Origin: Alisma plantago-aquatica
Taxonomy: Eukaryota > Streptophyta > Magnoliopsida > Alismatales > Alismataceae
Assembly (NCBI GenBank): GCA_963693085.1
Contig: OY856413.1
Span: forward strand, 102,498,801-102,562,800
Direction of reading: 5' to 3'
Length of the DNA: 64,000 nucleotides
The position numbers and the translations under genes were made by a program. Of the stretch, positions 12,446 to 23,460 are shown in pieces (the stretch's first letter is position 1; each line of letters opens with the position of its first letter). The notes under the pieces are model-generated. The model worked only from the letters and a program-made list of their open reading frames with translations. It was not told the origin of the DNA and did no database searches.

Positions 12446-14760
12446 ATAGGTTGAGTATATGAATACTCTAAGTCAAGGTCAGGGGACGATAAGAGACCAA
12501 TAGGATTAGGACTTAGGTGTCTTCCTTCTAACTGCACTTTTATAACAGGAAGTGTTCTGTTATATTATTGCAGATGGTAGGAAGATGATGTGGTCACGAG
12601 AATCAAGTTGAGAGTTAAGCTGAGTCATCAGAGATCATTAGGATCAAAAGATAAAAGTTATAAGTGAGGTACATAAAAAGTGACGTGTCTTTAGCTCTGG
12701 AAGGTCTGAGTGTTTAGATACCCTGGCCAGGTGTCTGAATACTTAGATTGACCAGTATCAAGCTACTCTGTCTATTCTTCTCTGAATATCCTGGCCAGGT
12801 ATGCAGAGGAAGGATAGGCTAGAGAGAAACCCTTGAAATTTTAGGGTTAATGAATCGGAAATTAATGTAATAGTAAGAGATTAAATATAGGATGAGATAT
12901 AATTCTTGATTTATATTATTTATTTGATTGGAAATCACTAGAAATGCTCTTATATGTATGGATTTAAATTTTCAGTTTGTAGAATAAATATGATTCTTTT
13001 ATATTGATTGAGTGTCACGAAGTGATTTATTTATTGTTTATATTCTTTGTATTAAGTAGACCAGAAGTTATGTTTAAACGAGTCTACCCTAAGTGAATAT
13101 TCTTTCCACATGTTTGAGATTAATAGGAGTTGGTTAATCCTGAGCAGCTCTTGGCTTCAGGACTGCAGGTTCGGCCTGGTCCGGCTGGAAGGATGCGATA
13201 CTGGGATTTAATGACTCCTATTAACAATATTATAAAAGTAGATTCTGGATGATTTAGACTTGTATCATAGTGAGAATGTATATACACTGAGATGTTGAAA
13301 TATAATGGAAAGATTAGAACAGCTAAGAAGTAGCTGGAACTGATATCAGAAGCCTAATGTTGGAGTCTCATTTGAGCAATCTTTAATTGGAAATAAAAGG
13401 AAACGATATCAGGTTCATATTAAATTCAATGATTAGTATTATATGAACTCTGAATATGAGAATATGGAAAAGAAATGAGAAAAGTATGTAATGGCTAGGA
13501 CGTAAGAATCGACCATGGATTGGATCATGTAATAGAGTAAAATACGTTTATGTATTTCAAAGCAAATAGAAAATAGAAGAAAAGAGTTAAGTATACACTA
13601 AGTACATAGAAACAAAGAGCCTTATGTAAATCATAAGACCAGGACAAGAAATTTAGTTGAATCAAAAGAAATGTTAGAAATGATGACTTTGATTAAGGAA
13701 CGAGAATTACAAGACATAATTGAGAGTATGGAATGCATATCTTTATTATAAAGTTAAATACATTCATACATACTACCTTTGGATTCTAAGTCTCTATAGA
13801 CTAACAAATTAGTTTTTAAAATAAAGAACAAACACATAACTTAGAAAAATGAATGCATGATATAAGAATTTCTCAGTATTTACAATTATTTTAAGTACAC
13901 TGTTCTGACAGTTCTAGAATGATATCATATTGTGATTTGAACTGCAATCAAATGAATGAGGTAACTGAAACCCTAAGGATAGAGTGTTGCCATGTAATAA
14001 GTGAATGAGGTAATTGAAACCCTAAGGACAGGGTGTTCAATAAATCAAGTATTTTGATATCAAAATTCTCAGTATAAGATGTGTGATGCTTAACAGTTCA
14101 ATTGCACGATTTTAGTGTATAAAGTGCCAAATTGACATGCATTCTGTTTATTTGAGAATTCCAGTCTACCTGCATGCATATTGATATTGATTTCTCAGTA
14201 AATTACAAGTGGACACGTAATTAGATTATTTAAAAATTTGAAATCTGCATGCATGCTTATTATGTTGAATCTCTTGATATTTGCAATACCTGAATATATG
14301 GCTTGTCCAGTTTGAAATGATATTCATGTTACGTTATAAGCTTCCATTAAATTGAAGAGATATCATGAAAATACCAAAGTCCGGAAAAAATAAGAGAAAG
14401 GAAATTCCAGCGATAAGATAAGGAAGAATTTAGTAAAACTTATGAGATCTAAAGTTTGAATTTCAAACTAAGGGAACATAGTCACATCACAATAACGCTA
14501 TGTTATTGATAAAGACGAAACCCTAGAATGTTTAGAGTTGTAGTAGTTCAAGGGATATCAATAGTGATCTGACCTTGAGTACTAGCATCCCTATAAAATA
14601 AGATCATGAGATTTGTTCTATGAAAGGTAAGCTAGAATTAATAAAATCTAGGGTTTAAAGGTAGATAAACAATATGAAAATGACTTGTAGAAAAGAGTAA
14701 GATATAAATTTGAAATGTAACAATAAGTAGCATAGAATGAGGAGTACTACCTGATACATG
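12446..14760 (+). other. gypsy internal non-coding region with LTR-derived repeats
   Basis: Where gag, protease and RT should lie, no coding frame can be read. Instead 13850-14300 contains several diverged copies of an LTR segment: GAGAATTTCTCAG-type words, a GACAGT...GAATGATATCA...TATTGTGAT run and GTTCAATTGC...GTGCCAAATTGA, all of which also occur at 11060-11290 in the LTR. The element is therefore partly rebuilt from its own LTR sequence. Confidence 0.6.
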
Positions 14761-14764
14761 ATCT

Positions 14765-16440
14765 GAAGTTAGTTGTTGTAGTTCATGCTCTTATGACACA
14801 GCGTCACTATCTTTCTGATGTGACGATAGATTGTCACCTTGGGAAGGTGAATGTGGTAGTTGATGCCCTAAGTAGGAAGTCTAGTTAAACAGTGGATGTA
14901 TTTTCCATGGCATGTTTCGAAAAGAGACATGCTAGTGGAAATGTGAAAGTTGAACTTAGACTTAGGGGTGACATAGCTAAATGGTTTGATTGCACAAATG
15001 CAAGTCAAGCCTACTTTTATGATCAGATCAAGGAACTACAACAGGGTGATAGTGAATTACATCAGATCATGCATGATATGACAGGGGGAAAGAGACCAGA
15101 GTTTAGACTTCCAGATGATGATGTGTTGTATCAGCATGACAGGTTGCATGTACCTCGAGATAATTAATTGAAAGAATAGATTCTTGAGGAAGCACATGCA
15201 CCGATGTATGCTATGCATCCATGTAACACTAGGATGTACAAGAATCTCAAGGAGTTGTATTGGTGACCCGATATGACAAAGGATGTAGCTGAGTATGTGA
15301 CTAGGTGCAGTGTGTGTCAGCAGGTTAAGGCTGAGCACCAGGAACCTACATGTACTTTGCAATCTTTTCCTATACCAGTATGGAAATGGGAACATATCAC
15401 AATGGATCTTTGTGGTAGGGTTACCCAGGACGCCTAGGGGTTCAGACTCGATATGGGTGATCGTGGATAGACTAACTAAGTCTGCTCACTTTCTTCCTGT
15501 CAAGTCAACCTTTGATGTTCCAAAGATGGCCAAGATTTATGTGGATGAGGTAATCAGATTACATGGGATTCCAGTTTCCATTATTTCTGACAGAGATCCT
15601 AAGTTTACATCCAGATTCTGGAATCAGTTACATCGTGCCTTGGGCACAAAGCTGAGGTTTAGTACAGCGTTTCACCCGCAGACAGATGGTTAATCTGAGA
15701 GGACCATTCAGACCCTTGAAGACATGCTGAGAGCATGCGTTCTGCAGTTCAGAGGTAACTGGGAAGAACACTTAAGCCTGATAGAGTTTGCATATAACAA
15801 CAGCTACCATTCTTGTCTTGGAATGGCCCCATATGAAGCTCTATATGGCAGTAAGTGTAGATCACCAGTTTGTTGGTACGAGGTTTGCGAGAAAGAAATT
15901 CTTGGACCTGAGATAGTTGATATAACTACAGAGAAGATATCTGTGATCAGGGATCAGTTGAAAGCTGCTCAGGACAGACAGAAAAGTTATGCAGAGAGAC
16001 GACGTCGACCTCTTGAGTTTGAGGTTGGTGACGAGGTTTATTTGAAGGTTACACCATGGAAGGGAGTGCTAAGGTTTGGCAAGAGGGGTAAGTTGACTCC
16101 TAGGTTTATGGGCACATATCCTATCATTGAGAGGATTGGACCTGTAGCCTATAAGTTGGATTTGCCATCTGAGTTAGCTAATCTTCATGATGTGTTTCAT
16201 GTCTCTATGCTTAAGAAATGTTACCCTGGTACGGAAAAGATAGTTGACCCAGAACCTGCACAGCTCAGATCAGATGTGTCCTATGTTGAAGGACCGGTTC
16301 AGATAGTTGATCAGAGGATCAAGAAACTTAAGAATCGCGAGATACCTTTAGTAAAAGTTTTGTGGAGGAATCATAACCTAGAGGAAGCTACGTGGGAGCT
16401 TGAGTCAGAGATGCGTAGCAAGTCTCCTTTTCTCTTTTAG
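14765..16440 (+). pseudogene. gypsy pol remnant (RNase H end, integrase, chromodomain-like tail)
   Basis: RNase H ends in VVVDALSRKS (14850-14885). A 91-residue linker frame follows (14892-15167). The HHCC zinc-binding part of integrase is at about 15195-15345 (ending VTRCSVCQQVK). The integrase core follows with a one-base frameshift near 15408 after the first catalytic Asp (HITMD); the second Asp is in ISDRDPKFTSRFW and the Glu in SERTIQTLE. A TAA at about 15690 replaces Gln in DGQSER. 15724-16440 is open: GPY/F-type module (PRFMGTYPIIERIGP), FHVSMLKK, then a chromodomain-like end (KNREIPLVKVLWRNH ... EEATWELESEM). In-frame stops include YW-TGA-P. It is not functional. Confidence 0.9.
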
Positions 16441-16476
16441 GAATTTCGGGACGAAATTCTTATAAGGGAGGGAGAT
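16441..16476 (+). other. gypsy pre-PPT stem and polypurine tract
   Basis: GAATTTCGGGACGAAATTC (16441-16459) is a perfect 8-bp inverted repeat with a 3-base loop, followed by the polypurine tract AAGGGAGGGAGAT directly before the 3' LTR. A matching arrangement is found in the giant-LTR element on the other strand at about 50904-50940. Confidence 0.75.
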
Positions 16477-19447
16477 TGTTATGACCCATAATTAAGTGAA
16501 TTAATAAGTATGGTGATCATAGCATCATTATGATTAATTAAGTTGAATTAATCACTCACTGATGCATATAGTGTTTCGATTAGGTGAGACAGTCCAATTA
16601 GCATGATTCGTGCACTGAGGGTGTAGAGAATTTTGCGCTTGAAAGTTTGCAACAGAAATCACCTCAATCGGACACTCGAGGCGAGAGTTACAACATTTTC
16701 TAGAACATTGGGTTTATAATGCAAAATTTCCATTTTTATTGGCTTATTAATCCTTTTTCCCTTTCCCTTATCTCCACCGTCACCCGATAGTTTACAGAAC
16801 CGCTTGAAGCAGGTTTCTGTGGCGGCGTACAAAGCGCGACTGAGAAGCAGGAGAAAATCGCAGCAGCACGATTCTTGGCTCGACTCAATGACGTCGGCCC
16901 CTTCTCTCCTTCCACCTTCTTCTTCCTCTCCTTCTCCTTCTCTCTTTCTCCTCCCTTTCCCCTCGCCCTCCCGCGGCACCTAGACCAGCCCACGATACCT
17001 CCTAGCAGCAGCGTCCAGCTGCAATTGCAGCTGCAACGGCAACAGTCAAGAGCTCGATTAGGCTAGCAAGCAGTGTGGATTCACCACCCCGACTTCATCC
17101 TTGAGGTCCAAATCACGAATATGCAACCATCCAACTCTGATTCAGCACCTAGCAAGTTGCTATGCATCTTGACCTGCGGCGAGCAGCAGTTATGGCTGCT
17201 GTAGTTTGGGCAGAAGGGCGCCGTTTTGGGCACCTAGCAGCTGAGAAGCTACCTTGAGCTCCGATTCAGAGGTTCCAGCAGATTTCACAGCTTCTAGTTA
17301 AGTTCCAATCATCAATCAAAGCTCTTCCGTCAACTTGGATTAAGCGTTGGTTTGTTCTGTGCAAAGCAATCGTGAACAGTGCAAATTCCAAGGTAGAAGA
17401 CAATAGAAATCACCCGGAAACAGACTCTGGATGCATCTCCGGACGAATCCGGACAGACCAAATCGTTGTGAGTAGGATTTCATTTATTTATCATTAATAA
17501 ACTCAGGTGTTTGAATATTTTCTGTTTTGTGCGTGAATTACGCTGATAACAGGCGTTATCAGGCGTCGGGCAGCGTTTGGCGTCGCCCGACTTTTTATTT
17601 CATAAATTGCTTCTAGACACTGTTATATGATTAAATTTAGCAATTGATCGGTGTGGATTGAATCGGTAGATTTATATGGTTCATTGGAACCTAAATTGCT
17701 CATTTGAATGTTGAAATTAGAAATTCATGTCTGAAAATGGTATAATTTGGGTATGAACCCAAACAATGAAGATTTCTGATAAATTATCAGTTGTACGATT
17801 TCAAAGTAGATATGAATAAATAAAATATGCATGAAAATCCTAATTGCATATATCTTTTGACGTTAATATGTGTAAATTGATATTTACATGAAATGGCACA
17901 TTTCTCTGAAATATTACCAGAAATTCTCAAGTATTGTTATTAAATTATATTGTGAAATGTAATTAACTCTTAATTGAGTTAAGTGATGCACAAACCAAGA
18001 TTTGGGTTAATGTGCACGTTTTTCGAGAATTTTAGAGAATTGACAAATGTTGAGTATGATTCTCGTATGTGAAGTAAATTTCTTTAATTTGTGCAATAAG
18101 ATGTTCAATTGCGTAAATTCGCTATGTATGTGCCAAATTGAAATAAGTTGGGATATTTATGCATTTCTAATTTGTCTGAATGCATGGTATGAGAATTTCT
18201 CAGAAATTACAATGATTTGAAATATATTGCTCTGTCAGTTTAGAATGACAGTGTATTGTGATCTGATATGAAATCAGTAAACGTGATATTCCTGTTTAAA
18301 TGGTTATATGTTAATCAGTTAATAGACTTAGGTGCCCTAACACCGTAGAACCCCTTTGATAGATCTGCTTCTTAGGGGTGAAACTCGTGTTGCAACATTA
18401 TCCGTGCGATGTCATGGAGACACGAGGATAGAGAGGCAGTGTCCAACAATAACGCGTGCGATGTCACGGTGGCGCTGGAGAAAATTGAGGGTTATTGCAA
18501 CAAGATTCGTGCGATGTCATGGAGGTAACCCCGTGAGACTCTCCGCTTGTGTACTCAGGTTAGAGGAGGAGTCTAGAGCACTCGATGTAGTGCAGTGAGG
18601 CCGATGAGCCTGAAGGCCGATGAGCCTGGGGTCCTGTGGCAGAGCAGGGCTGGCGTCAGACTTAGCATTTCCCGGGTGTGTCGCTAAGTCTTGTACGGTG
18701 GGATCGTAGTTCGCTACGGATCTTCATATACAGGGTACACTGTATATGATTAGGGCTTAATAATAATATAAATGGGTACTCATATAGGATCACAGTAAAT
18801 TAAAGTATTCGAACTTTTGTGCTATTTCTTTATATTTGTTTATCTGTTCAAATTATCTGTTAATGCATGGAAATGTGATTATATTCTGCAAATCTGTTAT
18901 GTTAATAGTACTACCCTGCTTAGTACTGCACTTATGTTTAATTTCAATTTATAAACCTGATGAGTTGTTTAGTGATAGCTAAATGAAATGCTATTCACTA
19001 AGCGACTAGGCTCATACCTCTACTCAAAACATTTTCAGGTCATCATCAGCAGCAGGAATCTGAAGGATCCTTTCATCCTAACACTTAGTTTGTAGAAGGT
19101 ATATGTAGTTAGTAGTTAGAGGTCTCTTAGTCCTTTCCCCTCGATCCTTGGGACAGGGTGTGGGTGAGAGAGAGTATGTTTGTGGAATGTGTATAAAGAT
19201 GTAAATTAACTGTTATGTTTACTTTCTGTTAAACAATGTTACATGTTGTAAACTTTGTTTATGTTCTCTAGCCAGGTAAATTGAAATGCTTCCGCAATAG
19301 TTTATTGTGTTTTAGTTTACAGCAATAATCCAGATATCATTACGAGGTTTTAAAAAGAAAAAGTTTTCAGCGATTTGTTTATGTGATAATCCCTCCGTCG
19401 CGTCCTAATCTCGTGATTAGTGGTTAGTGTGAGATCGGGGTGTGACA
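16477..19447 (+). repeat. gypsy 3' LTR
   Basis: 2971 bp, same length as the 5' LTR, with about 26 scattered substitutions and no net indel seen. Most differences are C/T or G/A. Confidence 0.93.
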
Positions 19448-19452
19448 GTAAT

Positions 19453-20455
19453 CAACTATATGGTGGCATCATTAATCCTAAGTTCAAATCTAGTACTGAT
19501 TAATTAACCACTCACCGTAATGGCCAACAAATACATGTATGTTGTCATTCTTATACCTACAATCCTAGTTTCATCATTCGTATCCTAAGTTTTGTGTAAC
19601 ATCATTTAATCATGCTTGTCAGTAAATACTAAACAATAAATAAACCATGATTCCATATATAGCCTAATGGAACATTGGGAGAGTGAGAATATTATACCTC
19701 ACTTGAAGGTAGAAGAAGAAATATATGCAAATCAACAGGAAGTCAACAACACCTACAACAACACAAATGCACGATTCAATTAGGTTATAATGTATTAATT
19801 AGGGGTCAATCTTGAAGTTTTAACTAGAGCTTTATATATCAACATGCATACTAGGTCATATTTCAAGTCAAGATTTAGACATTTAATCACCTTAGGGAGC
19901 ATACATGATTCACAATGTATTTGGGTGCACAAAGAATAATATATGTTACTGATTTAGGAGTTCACATAATAATTTTAGGAATAGAAGATCCACATGTGAG
20001 TTAAGTTTGAGATTCAACATCAATGTATCTTTAACACACATGTTTCAAGGTTCAAAGCACATAATCAAATCAAATTAGGATGCTAGAATGGACAAGTTTG
20101 AATCTTATTTCAACATGCATCAAAATTTACTGAATTAGGTCAAGCATGAGGATTAGACAAGTTAAAATAGTACATTAATACTAATCAATAGATAAATGAA
20201 TAAAATTGATAGATAATAAATACAAATAAGTAGATAAGTAAATAATAATCAGTAGATAAGTAATTTGAAAAAATAGTAGATGATTTAATAATTTGAAAAG
20301 TAGATGAACAAATACAAAGGCCTAAATATAAATAATATGATGAATAAAAAATCATTAGATAAAGAAATCAATAGATAAGTAAATACAAATCCATAGATAA
20401 GTAAATATAAATCTGTAGATAAGTAAATACTAATCAGTTGATGGAAATTAGTAAC
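19453..20455. other. CACTA-1 internal AT-rich region
   Basis: No gene seen. 20180-20440 holds a loose tandem of ATAGATAAGTAAATA-like words. 19522-19560 (GGCCAACAAATACATGT...) matches CACTA-2 at about 35951, which supports common descent of the two elements. Confidence 0.6.
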
Positions 20456-20529
20456 CTACCTAGCAGTAGGGGAAGTAGAGGCTAGCTCCGGAGACCTTAG
20501 GCTCGAGCTCTGATAGTGCACCAGCTCCT

Positions 20530-21065
20530 TAGGTGGCATTGAGCAGGAAGAGGCGGTGTTGAGGACACGGGTAGGCAGCAACGTTGAGCACACGAGCAGG
20601 CAATAGTGGCGTTGAGTAGGCGGCGGTGGCGTTGAGCACACGGGTGGCGACAGAATTGAGCAGACGATGGTGGCATTGAGCATACGAGCAGGTGACGACG
20701 ACATTGAGCACATAGGCAGGCGACAACGTTGAGTAGGCGGTGGCGACGTTGAGCAGGCGGCGGCAGCGGCGTTGAGCACACAGGCAGGCAGCAGTGGCGG
20801 CATTGATAAGGTGGAAACAACGTTGAGCACATGGGTAGGCAACATCGTTGAGCAAGCGGCGATGACGTTGAGCACATGGGCAGGTGGTGACATTGAGCAG
20901 GAAACAGCGACCGTTGAGTAGACAGCGGCGGCGTTGAGCACACGGGCAGGCGGAAACGACGTTGAGTAGGTGGCGACGACGTTGAGCACACAGACAGGTG
21001 GTGGCCTTGAGCACACGAGTAGGCAGCGGCGTTGAGCACACGAGCAGGCAGCAGTGTCAGACAGT
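20530..21065. repeat. GC-rich minisatellite in CACTA-1
   Basis: Imperfect tandem repeat built from GTTGAGCACACGGGCAGGC and GGCGGTGGC-like words, clearly GC-richer than its surroundings. All three minus-strand frames are open through it and encode VLN-A/C-S/T repeats; that is a by-product of the repeat length and lack of stops, not evidence for three proteins. It sits where CACTA-2 has the probable 5' leader of its transposase gene. Confidence 0.8.
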
Positions 21066-21149
21066 GGCAGATGAGCGAAATGTTGAGTAGAATCACCAGA
21101 GCTGTGTTTCACAATGAAATAGATTGAGAATGGGGAAGAGTCTGTTTCA

Positions 21150-21637
21150 CGGGGCCTATTAAGTTAACAATCATCGTCGGTTGTTTTAGAAACCGAAACC
21201 TAAGATCCAAAAGCGTTGGTCACCACACAAAATCGATGCCAATTGGGCAACCTAAACCCTAAAAATTTTTGCGGGGATAGTGCGCGAAAACACATCGGCG
21301 TCAATTCTTGTATGAAAACCGACGACAAAAGTGGGCCCAATTTCTGTCTTGTGAAAAATCTTTAGTCGTCGGTTATTTGGTAAATAACCGACGCCGTATG
21401 TGAAATTTTGGAGGTAATTTTTTTGCACTGAAACAATTGGATTTGGCGGGTGATTTTAGGTGTCAGTTTCTTATTTAGCAACTGACGCTAAATAAAAAGC
21501 GATACAAATGTCTGGCCGGTCTTCACATATAGATGTCAGTTTGTACTTTCAGCCGACGTTTTAGGGTTTAGGCGACAATTTTTGGGTTACAACTGATGCC
21601 TCTAAATGTGACGTTATAATCCATTTCTGTAGTAGTA
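21150..21637. repeat. CACTA-1 right subterminal repeats
   Basis: Units such as GTCGTCGGTTATTTGGTAAA...AACCGACG and TGTCAGTTTG...AGCCGACG, ending in CTGTAGTAGTA. Collinear with the right end of CACTA-2 (36830-37408). Confidence 0.75.
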
Positions 21638-22906
21638 TAAAATATATATGACCGTACTCATGTGAATTAGTATATGATATATGAGCTCATATGCATCTCA
21701 GACAGTCTTCTCTAGTTCAAGGAACATGGATTAAATATTGAAGAGGATGACAAATCCATACCTTGAGTTCAATCTAGAATCAGAGATAAAGGAACTATAA
21801 GATCACCATAGCACCAATCACATATTGTATGTTGATGTTGTTATCCAACTTTTGGACTACTTGGGTAGCAATGATGTGTTTCTAGATACCGGTCATTGCT
21901 TGTTATATCATAAATTAGTTTTGGACATTCACTACCAATGTAACTTGGGACCTATAGGGTCACACTAATTAGATTTACCTAGAATAAGAGTTTATTCGTG
22001 AATATGGTTTAAACTTGATCATTAAAGTGTTAGGTATTGAATTTAAACAAGATTTTTTGATTAAAATATGAAACAATCAGTTTAGCAAGTGAACCGATCA
22101 GTTTAGATGTATGAAATAATTAGTTTAGGTTGTGAACTGGTCAGTTGGTTGATCAGTAAGACTGGATCAAAGATTGATGTTGATGTCATTTTGTGCATTA
22201 ATCAAATATTAAAAGCCAATATGATTGTGAATAGGAAACATGGTGAACCGATCATTTCAACTGTTGAATCAATTTAATCACATGTGAACTGATCGACTCA
22301 ATGGTGAACAAACTAGTTCATGGTTTGTAGTTTTGGAAAATTCACAAAATTCTATCTCTTTGACTCCCAGTTGATCTGGTAATCCTGATCCTGACCCTCC
22401 TATAAAAATAGGGCTATTCAAGGCTTTTGGAACACACAACAATAAGCTCTGACAATTGTTGTCTTCTCACAAGTTTTGTCCTGAGAAAGTTTTACCCATG
22501 AAAGGGAGAGACAACAAGGGAAAGACAACAAGGGATATCAAGTAAGCACTAGCACATTGACTGCAACAAACAACTCCTTATCTGTGCCAAAAGAATGACA
22601 AGAGACCCCAGTGGTCCACATTGACTACGTAGAGGCGAGGAGGCCTTTGCCACCCACTGGGAGGATATCATCAACTGCCATCTGTGGTGATCCACTAGGA
22701 GGCCACCATAGACAACCATCCGAGTGCAACTTGAGAAATAAGCACGTTACTGTAAGGATAGTCATTGAACTTGCTCCAAGACCAGATACATGCTTTGCTA
22801 CCTTCTTTCCTAATCTATAGTTGTTGATGCGATCTACTGTCTAAGGGGAATATGGAAAGTACAATTTTTGTTTCCACTGCCATATTTGTATTCATGTTTC
22901 CCTACA
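21638..22906 (+). repeat. copia 3' LTR, second part
   Basis: Continues the LTR interrupted at 6524; collinear with 44320-45568. It has the LTR TATA box (CTATAAAAAT, 22400-22409) and, upstream of it, an array of GAACCGATCAGTT-like words (22075-22320). The end (TTTCCCTACAA) corresponds to TTTCCCAACA in the intact copy. Confidence 0.88.
22400..22409 (+). promoter_or_regulatory. copia LTR TATA box
   Basis: CTATAAAAAT; the other two LTR copies have CTATAAATAG at the same place (45058-45067 and 58998-59007). Confidence 0.7.
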
Positions 22907-22912
22907 ACCAAA

Positions 22913-23380
22913 ATGAAGAAAGATGATGCCAACAAGGATAAGGAGGCTAGAAAGTTGAAGAAATAAGAGGCGGGGAAATGGAAGAAAAATGAGGCCAACA
23001 ATACAGAGGATGAGAAGGATAGGAATGTGAAGAGGGAGGAAGCCAAATATGTGGAAGAGGAGAAGGCATGAAAGTTGAAAATGAAGGATGCCAACAAGGA
23101 GAAGTATGAGAAAGAAACAAAGTTGCATAAGGATTCCATAAGCATGTATGAAAAGGATAGGAGGATAGTTAAACATGGAAAAGCATTAAAAGGAACATTC
23201 AATGTGTGTTGGATGTGGAATACCCTTACAATAGGAAGCCATGCTATAAAAAAATCCCAACAGTTGAGCATCAGAGTATAAAAATGGTGAAGAAGATGAC
23301 CAATGATGAAGGTTCCGAGAAAAGAAAGGAAATTGAGGAGTTAGCATCAATAACCATAAAAGACCCATGAAGCTTAGCAT
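22913..23380 (+). pseudogene. Lys/Glu-rich coiled-coil-like remnant
   Basis: Starting a few bases after the copia LTR, one frame runs from the ATG at 22913 to 23280 with only two stops (about 22966 and 23069). It is extremely rich in Lys, Glu and Asp (KKDDANKDKEARKLKK, KDANKEKYEKETKLHKD) and ends in a more ordinary segment (GTFNVCWMWNTLTIGSHAIKK). Similar charged text continues in another frame to about 23370. It looks like a piece of a charged, helical protein. I do not recognise the family; it may be host sequence next to the element. Confidence 0.35.
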
Positions 23381-23460
23381 CCATGTGAGATACCCATTCA
23401 CAAACTTACTGACCAAAAAGGCAAGAAGATGCGCTCCCTATAAAATATGGTTGTTAACTT

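Larger units (their letters stand above)
9460..19447 (+). mobile_element. Ty3/gypsy chromovirus, internally decayed, young LTRs
   Basis: Two LTRs of equal length (2971 bp; 9460-12430 and 16477-19447), each starting TGTTATGACCC and ending GTGTGACA, flanked by a perfect 5-bp duplication GTAAT (9455-9459 and 19448-19452). A tRNA-Met-type primer-binding site follows the 5' LTR and a polypurine tract precedes the 3' LTR. Only the RNase H tail and integrase can be read inside; protease and RT are missing. The integrase C-terminal text (NREIPLVKVLWRNH, EEATWE) matches the Tekay/Del group of chromoviruses as I know it. The insertion sits inside CACTA-1. By eye I count about 26 LTR differences. Confidence 0.92.
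6525..21637. mobile_element. CACTA-1, non-autonomous CACTA transposon
   Basis: The left end starts CACTAGTACAGAA (6525) and the right end finishes CTGTAGTAGTA (21637), imperfect inverted ends of CACTA type. The 3-bp duplication TAA flanks it (6522-6524 and 21638-21640). Both ends carry subterminal arrays of a GTCGGTT/AACCGAC motif, nearly the same as those in CACTA-2, and 6960-7080 matches 32035-32150, so the two belong to one family. No TNP2 transposase is visible. After subtracting the gypsy insert (9460-19447 plus one GTAAT) the element is about 5.1 kb. It would depend on transposase supplied by a relative. Confidence 0.88.
3040..22906 (+). mobile_element. Ty1/copia retrotransposon, 5'-truncated, 3' LTR split
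   Basis: Coding remnants in copia order (GAG-pre-integrase, integrase, reverse transcriptase, RNase H) at 3048-5840 are followed by a polypurine tract and a 3' LTR that starts TGTTGGTA at 5858. The LTR is interrupted at 6524 and resumes at 21638. This is shown by two uninterrupted copies of the same LTR at 43651-45568 and 57578-59507: the text CCACTTGATAAGAGAGACTGA of the copy at 44290 is cut here after AGAGACTAA and continues at 21638. The 5' LTR and most of gag are missing. LTR length without the insert is about 1.94 kb. Confidence 0.85.

Noticed and set aside
20456..21112. Three overlapping minus-strand open frames of 170-218 codons
   Set aside because: They are three frames of one GC-rich minisatellite without stops; the encoded VLN/A-C repeats follow the DNA unit.
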